This document shows positions 35,550-48,390 of a stretch of 64,000 nucleotides of DNA, one piece after another; position 1 is the stretch's first letter, and each line of letters begins with the position of its first letter. The DNA lies in contig BQUP01000007.1 of the NCBI GenBank assembly GCA_022835595.1, positions 1,098,188-1,162,187 of the forward strand, written 5' to 3'. This DNA comes from Cystobasidium ongulense (taxonomy: Eukaryota; Basidiomycota; Cystobasidiomycetes; Cystobasidiales; Cystobasidiaceae). The notes beneath the pieces were generated by a model. That model worked only from the letters and a program-made list of their open reading frames with translations, was not told where the DNA came from and ran no database searches. A program made the position numbers and the translations under genes.

Positions 35550-36795
35550 ATGGCTGACACGGTCCCAGATCCACACCAGGCAGCAGCTGCAGCCTCGCTG
35601 CGCCAGTCGCGCCGGTCAACTGCAGCTGGGCCAGCCGCGGCGACAGCATCCACAGCAGCAGCAACACCTCTGCGCCGCATCGCCAGAGGCTCGCTTGTCG
35701 CACTCAGCGCCTCGCGAACACGCGAATCGGACCTCTATGGCCCAACGCTGGGCCACCTCGCGCCAGCTTTTGCCGAACTCGCAGACGCGGTGGAAGACCT
35801 CGCAGTCAACATGGAAGCCCTCGACGCCATCAGCCAGTCGCTCGACGAGTTCAACGAGTCTTTTGCCGGTCTCATCGTTGGCCTGCGCGTCAATGCGTAT
35901 ACCACGGACTTCCTCCAGGTGTGCATGGGGTTTCGGTTGGCTGCTTTCTCAGCACATGGGCTGATTGCACGTGTCTACGTTTGCATATGCGTCTGATATC
36001 TTTACGTGTTCGCACCCTCTACGGCTACAGGCTCCTACTAGGCGGAACTTTGAACACGAAAAAGAACGTCAAGCTCGTCTCGAGGCAGAGCAGACAGAGG
36101 CAGCTCTCCAAGCCACGCGCTTAGCAGAGGAAGAAGAAAAGGCTGCGAGACAGCAAGAAGAAGTGGAGGAACAAGCAAGTGCTGCAAATGGAAACGACAC
36201 GTTCGTCACGCAGACCGGCAACAACGATAGATCTCTGGCGAATAGAGGAGGACTCGCTCGCGGCCGAGCTCGAGGAAAAGGTGCTGGAACAAGTACGGGC
36301 AGGTCTGCTGGAGCCGGCCAGAAGCAAAAGGACCTCCTTGTCAAGTTCGCTCAACCTATCATCTCGTCAATGCCCATTGATTTCAGAGAAAAGCAGGTAT
36401 GCCAGCCTAGACCCAGCTTTGCACGTGCGCTTAAGCTCACGAACCCTGTCTACTCAGCCGCAGCGGGGAGACGCAGAGACTGTTATTGGCGCCCTGAAAA
36501 CACACCCAGATGGACTCCACAGTCAGCTCCCACCCCTTATATCTTGTCGAGTCTTGCAACTAATACACACGCACCTATGGCAGTGCAAGAGCTTGTCAAG
36601 CTGTACCCGTCAATCCCTCAACACCGCATCAACGACTGCCTTCTCGCTCTCGTACGCGCAAAACACGCTATCAAGGTCAATTCAAAGGTAAGACTTGAAA
36701 TATAAGATGCGTCCCACGCGTTAGCTGACTTGCGGTTTCTGTTGCAGGGTCTATTGTACCGTCTTGATCCGCTAAAGTACCCAGCAAATACATGA
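35550..36795 (+). CDS. DAM1: DASH complex subunit Dam1 with extra C-terminal domain
   Basis: Five exons: 35550-35918, 36031-36396, 36458-36521, 36584-36687, 36748-36795, giving 316 residues. Dam1 links kinetochores to spindle microtubules as part of the DASH ring. The conserved core is at about residues 65-125: YGPTLGHLAPAFAELADAVE, LDEFNESFAGLIVGLRVNAY. A charged coiled-coil region (EKERQARLEAEQTEAALQ) and a Gly/Arg-rich stretch follow. The last 80 or so residues (DAETVIGALKTHPDGLH, ELVKLYPSIPQHRINDCLLA, AIKVNSKGLLYRLDP) resemble a small winged-helix fold and are not part of the Dam1 proteins I know. The ATG at 35478 is in frame and would add 24 hydrophobic residues; 35550 is preferred. Confidence 0.88.
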
Positions 36796-37233
36796 CGAGG
36801 ACCTCAATATTGCTTGCGATAGCATTACTCGCAGTAGCCGCTACTGCATGCTGTCTGGTTTCTCGCGCTAGGCTCCGTCGCCACGTACAACTGTGAACTC
36901 CTCCATGGTCAGATTGCACAACCACACCAATCTCAACGAGGGGTATTGATCCTTGTGGACGCCCTCGCTCACAACACTTCACAAGACCGCTGGCATGAAT
37001 CACGATGCCACACCTGCGCACACCTGCCATCAAGCGGTTGCGGGATATAGGTCTGTTCCGTAAGTCAGGCTGAAGAGGCCAGACTTCTGGGTCAGCAGAA
37101 GCAAACACAATCGGGTCCGAGCCTTCACAAAGAATTAGCAATGCAAATAAGGCAAGAAAACGTCGGCGATTTGGAGAAAGCAGCTTGTATTAGACTGTCG
37201 GCGAATTGTCACTGCTGTTGTCCTTACAGAACA
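36796..37233. other. convergent intergenic region
   Basis: About 440 bp between DAM1 and the hydrolase gene, both ending here. A minus-strand open frame (36677-37141) has no protein-like features. Nothing else is seen. Confidence 0.5.
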
Positions 37234-38379
37234 CTATCGAGACAGCCAAAAGTCAAACCACGATACTATGCCTTGAAGGCTCTGCTCCTTGACCCAACCT
37301 GAAAATAGGCGTTATCAGCCTCGCTATATTTACGCATACAGACTTGCACAAGTCACTCACGCTCATATGGAACATCTGGATTGCTTCGCAAGGCGAAGCC
37401 ATGCGACACGCCAGAGAAGAGTTGTAGGTGGTATGACTGGCTGCCTTCTTCGAGTATATCCTGCGCCCGACGTCTAGAGTCTTTAGGGAAGGTGTGATCT
37501 GTCTCTGAGCACGACATCAAGAGCGGATCTGATTGGTAAATCAGCAACAGATATGGTCGGAGCAAAGCAGCATGCCGTGCTCACTGGAGACTGCCTGGAT
37601 ATGCTCTTCTTTCAGAAAGGCGGGGTGTGCAAAGGCACCGGCTGAGACCAGATTTCCAGCCAGCTGGTTGCAGACGTAGGGGGCGCCAAAGCAGTACCTG
37701 CACTCAGACAGAGCAAAGCAGGGATGAGCGTTTGTCTGGTTTTGAGTGAAGACCCGGTAGTGTTGGCTCACCCGACTGCCGCGTAACGCGTATTACTCGT
37801 GCCAAATTGTTGCTGAACCTCTAGAACCCATCTAGGAACGGCTTGATCCGCAAATGCAATGTGCTTGCGCTTCCAAGCTTCATAGTCGAAATTAGGATCG
37901 GTAGTGGTGTCATTTCTGTCCTTTCTATGCTTCCAGACTGGGTCCTTTTTGGCCAAGGTCCCATCAGCTGTCGGAGGCTAGGTACGGTTCAACAGCAATT
38001 GCAAGCTAGCTTACTCCTCTGAAATAATCCAGTCCTAGAACGAGGTAGCCTATGGAACAGTAACTCAACTGGGCGGAACTATGGCACCTGCTTGGTTCTA
38101 CATACCTGCATCTGCGAATGCGTCCATGACAAGCAAGCCGTTTGTGAACATTCCCCAGACGTCGGCAAAGTAAAGGATGATATGCCCATTCGCTTTATGT
38201 GCTGGAGGATGCACTGCATATGTTTCCACTTCTGCGATGCTAATGAAACTCCCGCGAGGTTTGCCTTGATGGATAGTGCCTTCCAAGCAACAAGCACCAG
38301 ACGGGGCAGCTAGGTACTTTGCAGTCTTCGCGCCATTGGAGGGCTGGGAGCTATGCGAGGCACTCGACACTACAGCCAT
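37234..38379 (-). CDS. dienelactone-hydrolase-like alpha/beta hydrolase
   Basis: Six exons on the minus strand: 38379-38106, 38049-38015, 37977-37772, 37697-37585, 37528-37361, 37298-37234, giving 286 residues, a usual length. Dienelactone hydrolases open cyclic dienelactones in aromatic breakdown, but fungal members act on varied esters, so the substrate is open. The nucleophile is a Cys in GYCFGAPY. The Asp region SETDHTFP and the His region VSHGFALRS complete the triad; ILYFADVWGMFTN and GLDYFRG are family blocks. No signal peptide is evident; it is probably cytosolic. It lies 590 bp from the divergent MFS carrier, which may supply its substrate. Confidence 0.88.
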
Positions 38380-38969
38380 AGCGACTGTTCTTCAATTCTC
38401 TTTGGTGCTCATCTACGAATGGCAGCATCCAGCTTCTTGCCGGGTATCTGCACACCGCTGAAGTCGCTGGCTCTTGCCACCATTCTCGACACACGCACTC
38501 GGATTCGGCACCGATCAACCCGACGGCTTCAGCCCGAGAAGCCGACGGCAACTCCATCTTCTGCTGGCTTTGCTCGCATCAGCTTCAGAGCAGGCAGCAA
38601 CTTATTAACCGGCTGGCTGGCTGCGACCTTGGATTGCACAAGTATCCTATCGGCATCTACTTCGGAGCCAGCAAGTCGACAGCTAAAGCCGTGCTCGTCC
38701 AAATGGAGCCGATATCTATGTGGGGCCCTCGGTTTGCTTTAGACTGAAAGCTAGCACTCTTGCCTTCTCATACCCTCATCCCTTGGACACATTCTGTGAA
38801 CATCATACCTCTCTGGGCAGACCACGTCTACGAGACCCAAAGTGGCGATTCTCTTCCACCTGTTTTTTGCCTAGCGATTCCGTACCGTTTCAAGAGTGAG
38901 TCGTCATTGCGTGAACTACCCGTGTCATATTATTTTCTCAACAATATCTCTATAGTCTAACTTTCTACG
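38380..38969. promoter_or_regulatory. divergent promoter region between hydrolase and MFS carrier
   Basis: A 590-bp region between two starts. The open frames here are short and unlike proteins; no operator is recognised. Confidence 0.35.
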
Positions 38970-41501
38970 ATGAACGAGAATCTCAAGCATGTCGAGTCGC
39001 AAACCAGTGACCTCGAGAAGTCTGATGTCGAGCGTCACGCGCGCGGCCTCAGTGTCGTCCCACCCGGCCTAGACAACATCGAGGAGGTACGTCTTTAGGA
39101 ATCACGACTTTCAGTGCTGCATTAGCTGACTTGTGCATCAGCATGATGAAGCAGTAGGCTACAAGGAGTACAGGGAGGGTATCGAGGTAAGTGGAAGGAG
39201 CTACGCATACAATGCGCTCTTTGCTGACTTATCGTCGTATAGGTTGAACTATCAGACGCCGATGTAAGCCCTTTGAAAAGCTTTGCTTTGTGGTCTCAAT
39301 TCTGACTAACAGCATTGACCGCAATCGTTCAGAATCGACGAATCCGCTGGAAGATCGACTTGATGATTTTGCCCATGTTCTGGCTCATGCAAGCGCTTCA
39401 GTTCATGGATAAGACTGCCTTGAACGTGAGTAAAGCAGTACCCACGTTTAATCTGTCAGATGAGCTTACAGCCGCATATAGTACGCCAATATCTTAGGGT
39501 ACCAATCAACCCTCAACTTGAAAGGCACTCAATTTAATTATCTCTCCGCCAGTAAGCGCAAAGAGGGGTAGACGCCTCCAGATCCTGGCTAACCTTTCAT
39601 CTCATCCCATAGTGGTCTATGCTGGATACTTCTTTGGCCAATATCCATGTGCACAACTCATTGGCCGTTTCCCCGCCCAAAAGGTATTGGGGGTCACTTG
39701 CTGTAAGGCTTCTCGAGCCTTTCGGTGTCAAAAGCGCTTACAATACTGATCAATATCGAAAATCGGCAGTTATTTGGGGATTCTTTGTCTTAATCCTGAC
39801 CCAAGCGAAGACCTACGAGTCCGCAATGGCCGTCCGGTTCTTCCTGGGAGTCTTTGAAGCTTCAGTGACACCGTAAGTATTGGGCATAGCGCTACGCAGA
39901 AGAAGGTCAGTAATAACTCATACCATTTCAGTGGCCTGACCCTCATGACTGGTTTCTGGTACACTCGGCGAGAGATACCATTGCGACAATGCATTTGGTA
40001 CAGCTCTTTGGGCGGAGGCGGTATAGTGCGTCGAAGTGACTAGTTATCCCTGCCGGGTTGCTGATATTGATTCTCCTCGTCCCTTGGTAGATTGGCTCTT
40101 ACATCACTAGTAAGTTTAATGATCAGGAGACTTGCTGGTCGTACACTCACATTCGGCTCTGTGAACAGTGGCCATTTCGAAACTCCCTGAGAGTTCCAAC
40201 CCACACTTGCAGAAGTGGCAAATCCTGTTCTATATCGTAAGCAGCGTCGAGGCAACCTAATACGTACCGTAATACTGACTTTAGTCTTGTTTAACCTGTA
40301 GCTGGGTGGTTGGACAATGCTATTCGCTGTTCTCGTCTTCTTTGTTCTGCCCGATGCGCCGTCCAACGCCTGGTTCCTAAATAAGAAGGACCGCATTCTC
40401 GCAGTGAAACGCGTCGCACGCAATCAAACAGGCATCAAGAATAAGCATCTTGACAAAGGCCAGATTCTGGCAGCTTGTGAGTGATATGATTCCAATAGAC
40501 GTATTTCGGTACGATCCCCGTGACAAAGCAACTGCTGATATCGCCCCTCCAGTCAAAGACATCAAAGTTCTGCTGCTGTTCACATCGGTTTTTGCGGCAG
40601 CTATCCCCAATGGTAAATGTCGCATACAAGTTGCTTTGCTTCCCGCTAACCATTTCCCTCACTCTGAACAGGCGTCGTCAATAGCTTTTCTACCATTATT
40701 ATTAAGGATTTAGGCTTTTCGACTACCAAGACGACTGAGCTCAAGAGTGTCGGAGACGCAATCCAAGTCGTCGCTTTGGTCATCGGCGGAATCATTACCT
40801 TCAACATCCCCAACTGTGAGTAGGATTCCTTACAGTATACCGTAGGCTTTCAGAATGGGCTGTAAGCTAACGGAGTCACGTCCATACAGCACGCCTTCTG
40901 ACCGCAACAGCGGCCAACATACTGTGCACAGTTGCCGCAGGATGCACAGCGTACCTGCCTCGCGCCAATACATGGGGCAGGCTGGTATCGTTCTGGCTGG
41001 TAAAGTGAGTCGGCTTCGTTGTCATAGATGGATTGGATGACTTACCTTCTCTGCTAAACCTAGCGCTCAATCTGTTGGCTTTACTGTGTCTCTGGTATCC
41101 ATTTCGAGTAATATGGCGGGATACACTCATCGCTCGGTAGCATCGGCTGTAGTCTTTACAGCATACTGCTGGGGCAATTTTGTGCGTATCTCTGGTTTTT
41201 TTCTCCAAAAATTCGGCACCAAAGCTAAAGCGTCTGTTTGTACCCGGTTTACCAGGCTGGTCCCTTCGTAGTCAAGCCCAGTGAAGCTCCCAACTACAAA
41301 GGTGCTACTATTGGTCTGCTAGTGGGCTATGCCATCAAGCTCGTATGTCACCTCTTGCTGTTAGCGTACATGTTCACAGCGAACAAACGGCGTGATCGCA
41401 AGTACGGCAAGCCAACGCCGGAAAGTCGCGCGCGCGCAGATGAAGCCGGTATGCAGGATAAGACCGAGTACGAGAACAAAGACTTCCGGTATGTTTTGTA
41501 A
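38970..41501 (+). CDS. MFS transporter of the allantoate/anion permease (Dal5-like) family
   Basis: Sixteen exons join to 525 residues: 38970-39086, 39142-39186, 39243-39263, 39333-39425, 39482-39551, 39613-39702, 39770-39872, 39932-40025, 40091-40109, 40169-40236, 40302-40476, 40553-40612, 40672-40815, 40890-41004, 41064-41181, 41256-41501. Two are tiny (21 and 19 nt). The protein should carry small organic anions such as ureido acids or carboxylates with protons at the plasma membrane. Family blocks include WKIDLMILPMFWLMQALQF, DKTALNYANILG, YFFGQYPCAQLIGRFP, FLGVFEASVTPGLTLMTGFWY, and in the second half AAAIPNGVVNSFSTIIIKDL and SNMAGYTHRSVASAVVF, with twelve membrane helices expected. The tail is charged and cytosolic. 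The substrate cannot be read from sequence. Confidence 0.92.
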
Positions 41502-41912
41502 TCAGTCAGCAATTGCTGGATTTGTTGGAAGCTGGGTGTACTGTAGGTGGTCGCCCCCCATTATTATCGTATTTTCAATGAATGGAAGATTCCAGACAGG
41601 GAATCACATCTGCGCTTGCGGAGGCTTGCTATATTGACACGAGTGAGGTGTTAGATGGTAGCAGCACGCCAGTCTGGCAGAGTAAAGCATATGAACATCT
41701 TCTTCAGGCTTTATTAAGCGGTGGTTTTCCTGGATTCGAGTTTCTAGGCTGTCCATCGTTTGGTAACTAACATTCCGTGTAAAACAATAACAGCAACAAT
41801 TTCAAAGTATTAGACATTGTTTCAGAGAACAGTTGGACTCGGACATAACGGGCTGGGTATAAGTATTGATGCGAGGAGTGTGAGTGTAAGAGTTCAATAT
41901 CACTACTCCAAC
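41502..41912. other. convergent intergenic region
   Basis: About 410 bp between two 3' ends. No gene is seen. Confidence 0.5.
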
Positions 41913-43525
41913 TTAGACATAGTTGTACGGATCTTCGGATTTCTCAGCATCATCATCATCATCGGGCTGAATTTGCTCAAGCCTTCGCCGGGCTGGCCGC
42001 TCGTTCTGCCCTCGCTTCACACGTCTCGCTATGCCAGGATTGCGCTCGAGGTCGGCTTCTCGCGCTGCGGCGCGCTGAGCAGCGTCCTTGAGGGTGAAGC
42101 CTGTCATTCGAACTATTCTATTCGACTTTTTTCGACGGTGGGGTGGCTTCATGCGCTCGACATCGTCGACTTCGAGGCCCGATATGTTGAGGAATGTGTA
42201 TATGCCGTCGGCAAAGCCAGCAAAACATTCGATTCCGACAAAGTCGACGTGGTCGGACTTTATGCGCTGCGAAGGAAGGCAGAACAATCAGTTGCAAGGC
42301 GCGGGCAAACTTGTATATAGACAGGAATATACCTCGGGCTCGCCAAATCGGTATTTTCGGATCTTCTTCTTCCAGTCAGAGTGGAGATCGTCTAGCTTAT
42401 ACGCGTGATCTGGGCTATAATACCACTGGCACCAGAGCAGAATGAGCAAGGCAGGGAAAAACAGGCCGCCTGTAAGGCGCTTACCGCTACTCGAAGCAAT
42501 CCCAAAGTTCCTGCGCGCTGACTCTCCTGGTCTTGATCTAGTGCACAACAATCCAGTATCTCTCCTACCCACCACTCGTCGTCTGCGAGCTCGTTGATCT
42601 CGACTTCGTGGGACACTGGCGGCAGCCACTGCGGGTCTGGCAGGATCCAAATCTTGTCTCCTCGCCTATAGCGGACTCTCTCGTTCTTACCTTCGCGCTC
42701 AATGGTTGTGGTGATTGAGTTGTGGTAGGAAATGCGATGCCGGATGTCTTCGGGTTTGATCTCGAGTACTTCAACGTCCCAGGTATACTGTTAGCAGGCA
42801 GACTTAGCTTTTCAATCGGACCACGCCGAAAGCAAACGCATACTCACCCCTCTAGGACTCCTCGAGCGTACGTTGAGCGAGCTAGACTGGTCCTCCTCGG
42901 TGTCGGTCTCCTCACGCCGCCTTGCAGCTGTCTCGTCGTCCTCTATCGAATCTGACGAGGCTGTGATGGCCGCATCTGCCTTGCGCTTGTAGGAAACCAG
43001 CTTGCCGCTTTTTCCTATAGGAGCAGCAGGATAGCCTTTGCCTTTGCCTTTACCCAGGCCTGGTCTGTTTGCCCCGGGGGGGATGTTGGCGATATTGTCC
43101 TTGCCGCCTCTCCTGCTCTGGACCAGCGGCGGGAGGCTCGCGTCGGTGGATGTGGTGACGGACGAAGCAGTGTTGGCGTGTTGTAGCTGTCTGGCGTTGT
43201 TGCCGCTGCTGTTTGCTAACGAGGGCGAGGCCGTCGAGCTGCTCTTGACGGCCATGCTCCTGCTGCTCTGGGCGGGCGAGGTATTCTCGTCCTCGGACTG
43301 TTGGGCGATAGCGCGCACGACATGCTCTTCGTCGCGGTACATGCGTCCGCCAGAGCTCTTCCTTGCGAGCTTCGTCTCTTGCTGCTGCGTCTGCTGCTGT
43401 CCAGCCTGCTGCTGCTGATATCCTGCAGAGGCCGACGCACCCGACTTGCGTGCGCCGGCTGATGCGCTCTTGGCCGGCATGCTCGTCCGCACGACGCCAG
43501 AGCTGCTCCCAAAGAGCGTGCTCAT
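41913..43525 (-). CDS. BAH-like domain protein, paralog 3 of 3
   Basis: Four exons on the minus strand: 43525-42848, 42787-42485, 42425-42333, 42266-41913, each a whole number of codons, giving 475 residues. A 226-residue low-complexity N-terminal half (Gln-rich, Ser/Ala-rich, basic patches such as RRGGKD and KGKGKG) precedes the conserved unit: YTWDVEVLEI, YRRGDKIWILPDPQWL, DDEWWVGEILDCCALDQ, LGLLRVAWYYSPDHA, then SDHVDFVG at about residue 361 and VDDVERMKPPHRRKKS. The tail is Arg-rich, then Asp-rich. It shares DCCALDQ, LGLLRxAW, DWKKK and the VDDxERMK block with paralog 1, and intron positions with paralog 2. Probably a nuclear chromatin protein; the role is unknown. Confidence 0.82.
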
Positions 43526-44104
43526 GGTGCCAGTGAATGTCGTGTTGGTGGTCGAGTGGAGCGAGTTGGCGCGAGTCCAAGTAGTGCAAGAGAAGCGGTG
43601 GGCGATGAGACAGCGCGGCGAGAGAAGAGACTGGAGCATCACAGTACACAACTGCATGCGAACCACGAGTCTCAAACTCTGGCTCGAAAGCTCTTCTTCC
43701 GTGTCCGTTCTGTGCTCTGCGAGCTGTCTTCTTGACCATGCACGTGCTTGAATGCGTGTGGCCCGCAAGCCTGGACAGAGACGCCCGTGGATGCTCGACT
43801 GTGCATGGCTGGCCAGCACTGCTCAGTGGGCAACGTCGACACTCTTCCAGACCCAGCAACCCGCCAGTCCACACTTCTTCAAAGGCCGTCACTCGCCACC
43901 CGCTGTTCATGCGCGACAGGCAGCAAGCAGCTCGGCTTTCTGCTTTGCATCGACTCGACCAGACAGGAACACGGCCGTTTGGACACTTGCAGCTCGACTG
44001 GAGAGGCTTGCTCATCGTGGCTACGGAGGCTTCGCTGCAAGCGCAGTTCCAGCAAGACTGTACTGGCCTGTGCCACACGCAACGATAGCAAGCAACGACT
44101 CGCG
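43526..44104. promoter_or_regulatory. divergent region between BAH-like paralog 3 and the protein kinase
   Basis: About 580 bp. Both strands are open over long stretches, but the frames are Cys/Arg/Ser-rich and unlike proteins. It probably contains both promoters. Confidence 0.35.
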
Positions 44105-46186
<2,082 letters not shown>

Positions 46187-46766
46187 GTTCAGCATTGAGA
46201 TGACCTTCTCTGCCTGCAGTATGTAAATGACGTCAAATAGACGGTAGGCTTTTGAGACTGTTTTATACCGCGGATGATTCTTTATAGTAACTGAGATGGA
46301 AACCAGGTTGGTAGAGAAGCGGAGCATCCTCAATAACAAAAGGGTATGGCAATTGGTATTCCTGTACGTGTTGTTCGACTGAATACATGCAGCGCTCCTG
46401 TTCTTTCTTGAGTAAAACGGTGTGGGAGCTAGATATTGAGATGCACCAATGTGGACATGTCTTATCTTTCTGTCTGCTCTATTGCCAGGTTGAGCTGCAG
46501 CAGGTCTGGAGCGAGTCAAGAGCGACACCTCAACAGCCTGTCCGATGTCGCTATTGATTTGACAGCGAGGACCCACCGCCGTGACAGACCACACCAGACG
46601 TGCGTGTGACTAGCAAGTGATAGCTGCACACCATCCATGCATGCATACCACCTACTCTGCAAGACTGGTAGATTGCACGCTCTTGAAGCCCGCGATCAGC
46701 CACACAGTAGATAGCATATAGCATACTGGACGGTGTCGCTTGACCCACACACGCGCAACAGCAACA
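46187..46766. other. intergenic region
   Basis: About 580 bp between the kinase stop and the next start. No gene is recognised. Confidence 0.5.
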
Positions 46767-48211
46767 ATGAACAGCAAGCACGACACGGGCACGTCCGAGT
46801 GGATCACTGGGCCAGGCGGGACGGCCTTCTTCGCGAAAAGGCGGGTGTGCCAGCCAGCGACTTGGGTGCGCGTAAACTGACTCGGACTCGTCGCTATCCT
46901 CCAGGTGGACCGCTGAGGTCCCCAGAGCACGCATCGTCTTTGTTCATGGGTAGGTCTCTGCTGCATGGAGTAGATTCGCCCGCCTCGCTGATTCAACCGG
47001 TGTTTGCAGCCTGATTGAGCATGTACGGCGGCCTTGCTCTCGACGATGGCATAGCTGTCACTACAACACCCTCACAAGCCTGACGCTGACGCCGTTTATC
47101 ACTGGAACCCGCCCTGCAGGTCCAGCGCTACGATTATTTCTTCACCTGCCTGGCAGAAAGAGGCATATCCACCTTTGCCTTCGACCAGAGAGGATGGGGC
47201 CAGACGGGCCAAAAGACGCACTCGGAAGGCGTGACTGACTTGAAACATCAGCTTGAAGACCTAGAATTCTTCTTACAACAGGAGTTCGGTCGAAACGAGA
47301 CCCAAAGACTATTCTTGTTCGGACACAGTATGGTAGGCTGATCCGCCTTTAGGCATGCTGGTCACCGCTACTTGTCTGACAGCTGTTATTTTACTTCAGG
47401 GCGGAGGCATCGTCATGCAGTACGCATGCAACGCCTCAAATCTACGACCCTCTCTAGCCAAGCTGGCTGGTGTTATTTCGTCGTCCCCAATTACTGTACA
47501 ACCACCAGAAACTCGAGTGAATCGCCTGACTCTGTATGCAGGGGCAGCTATCGGCAAGCTCCTCCCTAGCCTGCAGATGAAGATTGATATCAAAGGCACT
47601 GTGAGAATGGACCTCGTTACAATGATATACGGCTCTGTTCTCAGACGACTAATAGAAACATTGCAGGATCTCGCCCACGACGAAGCTGTAGTGCAGGACT
47701 ACATCAAAGATCCACTTTGTCCTCCGATCGCGACCTACAAGCAGTAAGTAAGATCCTTGTTAGGCCAAGGTATGAAGAGCTTAGGTATATGCTCCCTTAC
47801 TTCTTTAAAGATTGGCGGACATGTTCTTTGGCGGCGAGGCTTTGCTCAAAAGACTGCATCGCTCCTACCCAAGCCAGCTACCTCTACTGATCTACCATGG
47901 CACCGAGGACAAAGTGCGTAATTGAACACGTATCCCGCTGTTGTAGATGGTCAGCTGACACTGCAATGCCGTCTGGACTGGCAGGTCACATGGTGCGAGG
48001 CATCCAAACAGCTCGTACAGGATATACAAGCTGCGGACAAGCAGTTTACCGGCTACGAGGGCTACTTTCACGAGTGCCACAATGAGGTGAGCCTAGCATC
48101 AATCAGCCCTATTCAATGGACTTATAAAGACTCGTGTCACTTGCGTAGCCCGGTAGCATGAAGGAAAAGATAATCGAGGATGTTTCGACTTGGATTTTGC
48201 GTCGCGCGTGA
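46767..48211 (+). CDS. YJU3: monoglyceride-lipase-like serine hydrolase
   Basis: An alpha/beta hydrolase that should release fatty acids from monoacylglycerols, as yeast Yju3 does. The first exon 46767-46846 (TSEWITGPGGTAFFAKRR) splices to 46905 (WTAEVPRARIVFVHG). HGLIEHVQRYDYFFTCLAERG, FAFDQRGWGQTG and the nucleophile FGHSM|GGG (split by an intron after the Met at about 47332) follow. Later come YPSQLPLLIYHGTEDK (Asp of the triad) and YHFHE-like GYFHECHNE (His), and the end EDVSTWILRRA. Some intron borders in the first 300 bp are less certain: the donor after 46846 is GTGCCA, weak but phase-correct. It is close to the family length of about 310-330 residues. Confidence 0.85.
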
Positions 48212-48390
48212 AGAACACATTTCAACCCCTGTTTTGATTGGTGGCAGAGGTGTTTCGTTCTAAGGTTACTGAGACACATATCCAGAAGGCTTTATCATGG
48301 TATTGCCAGCGGCAGTAACGGCAGTAGACTTGTTGTATGCTACAATACACTCATACCACACAGATGGCGTGGCAACTCTAGTAGAGCTTG

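Noticed and set aside
36677-37141. 154-codon minus-strand frame between DAM1 and the hydrolase
   Set aside because: No protein-like blocks; lies in a convergent intergenic region and overlaps the last DAM1 exon.
43050-44078. 342-codon minus-strand frame near BAH-like paralog 3
   Set aside because: Cys/Arg/His/Ala-rich shadow of the paralog 3 exon in another frame, no motifs.
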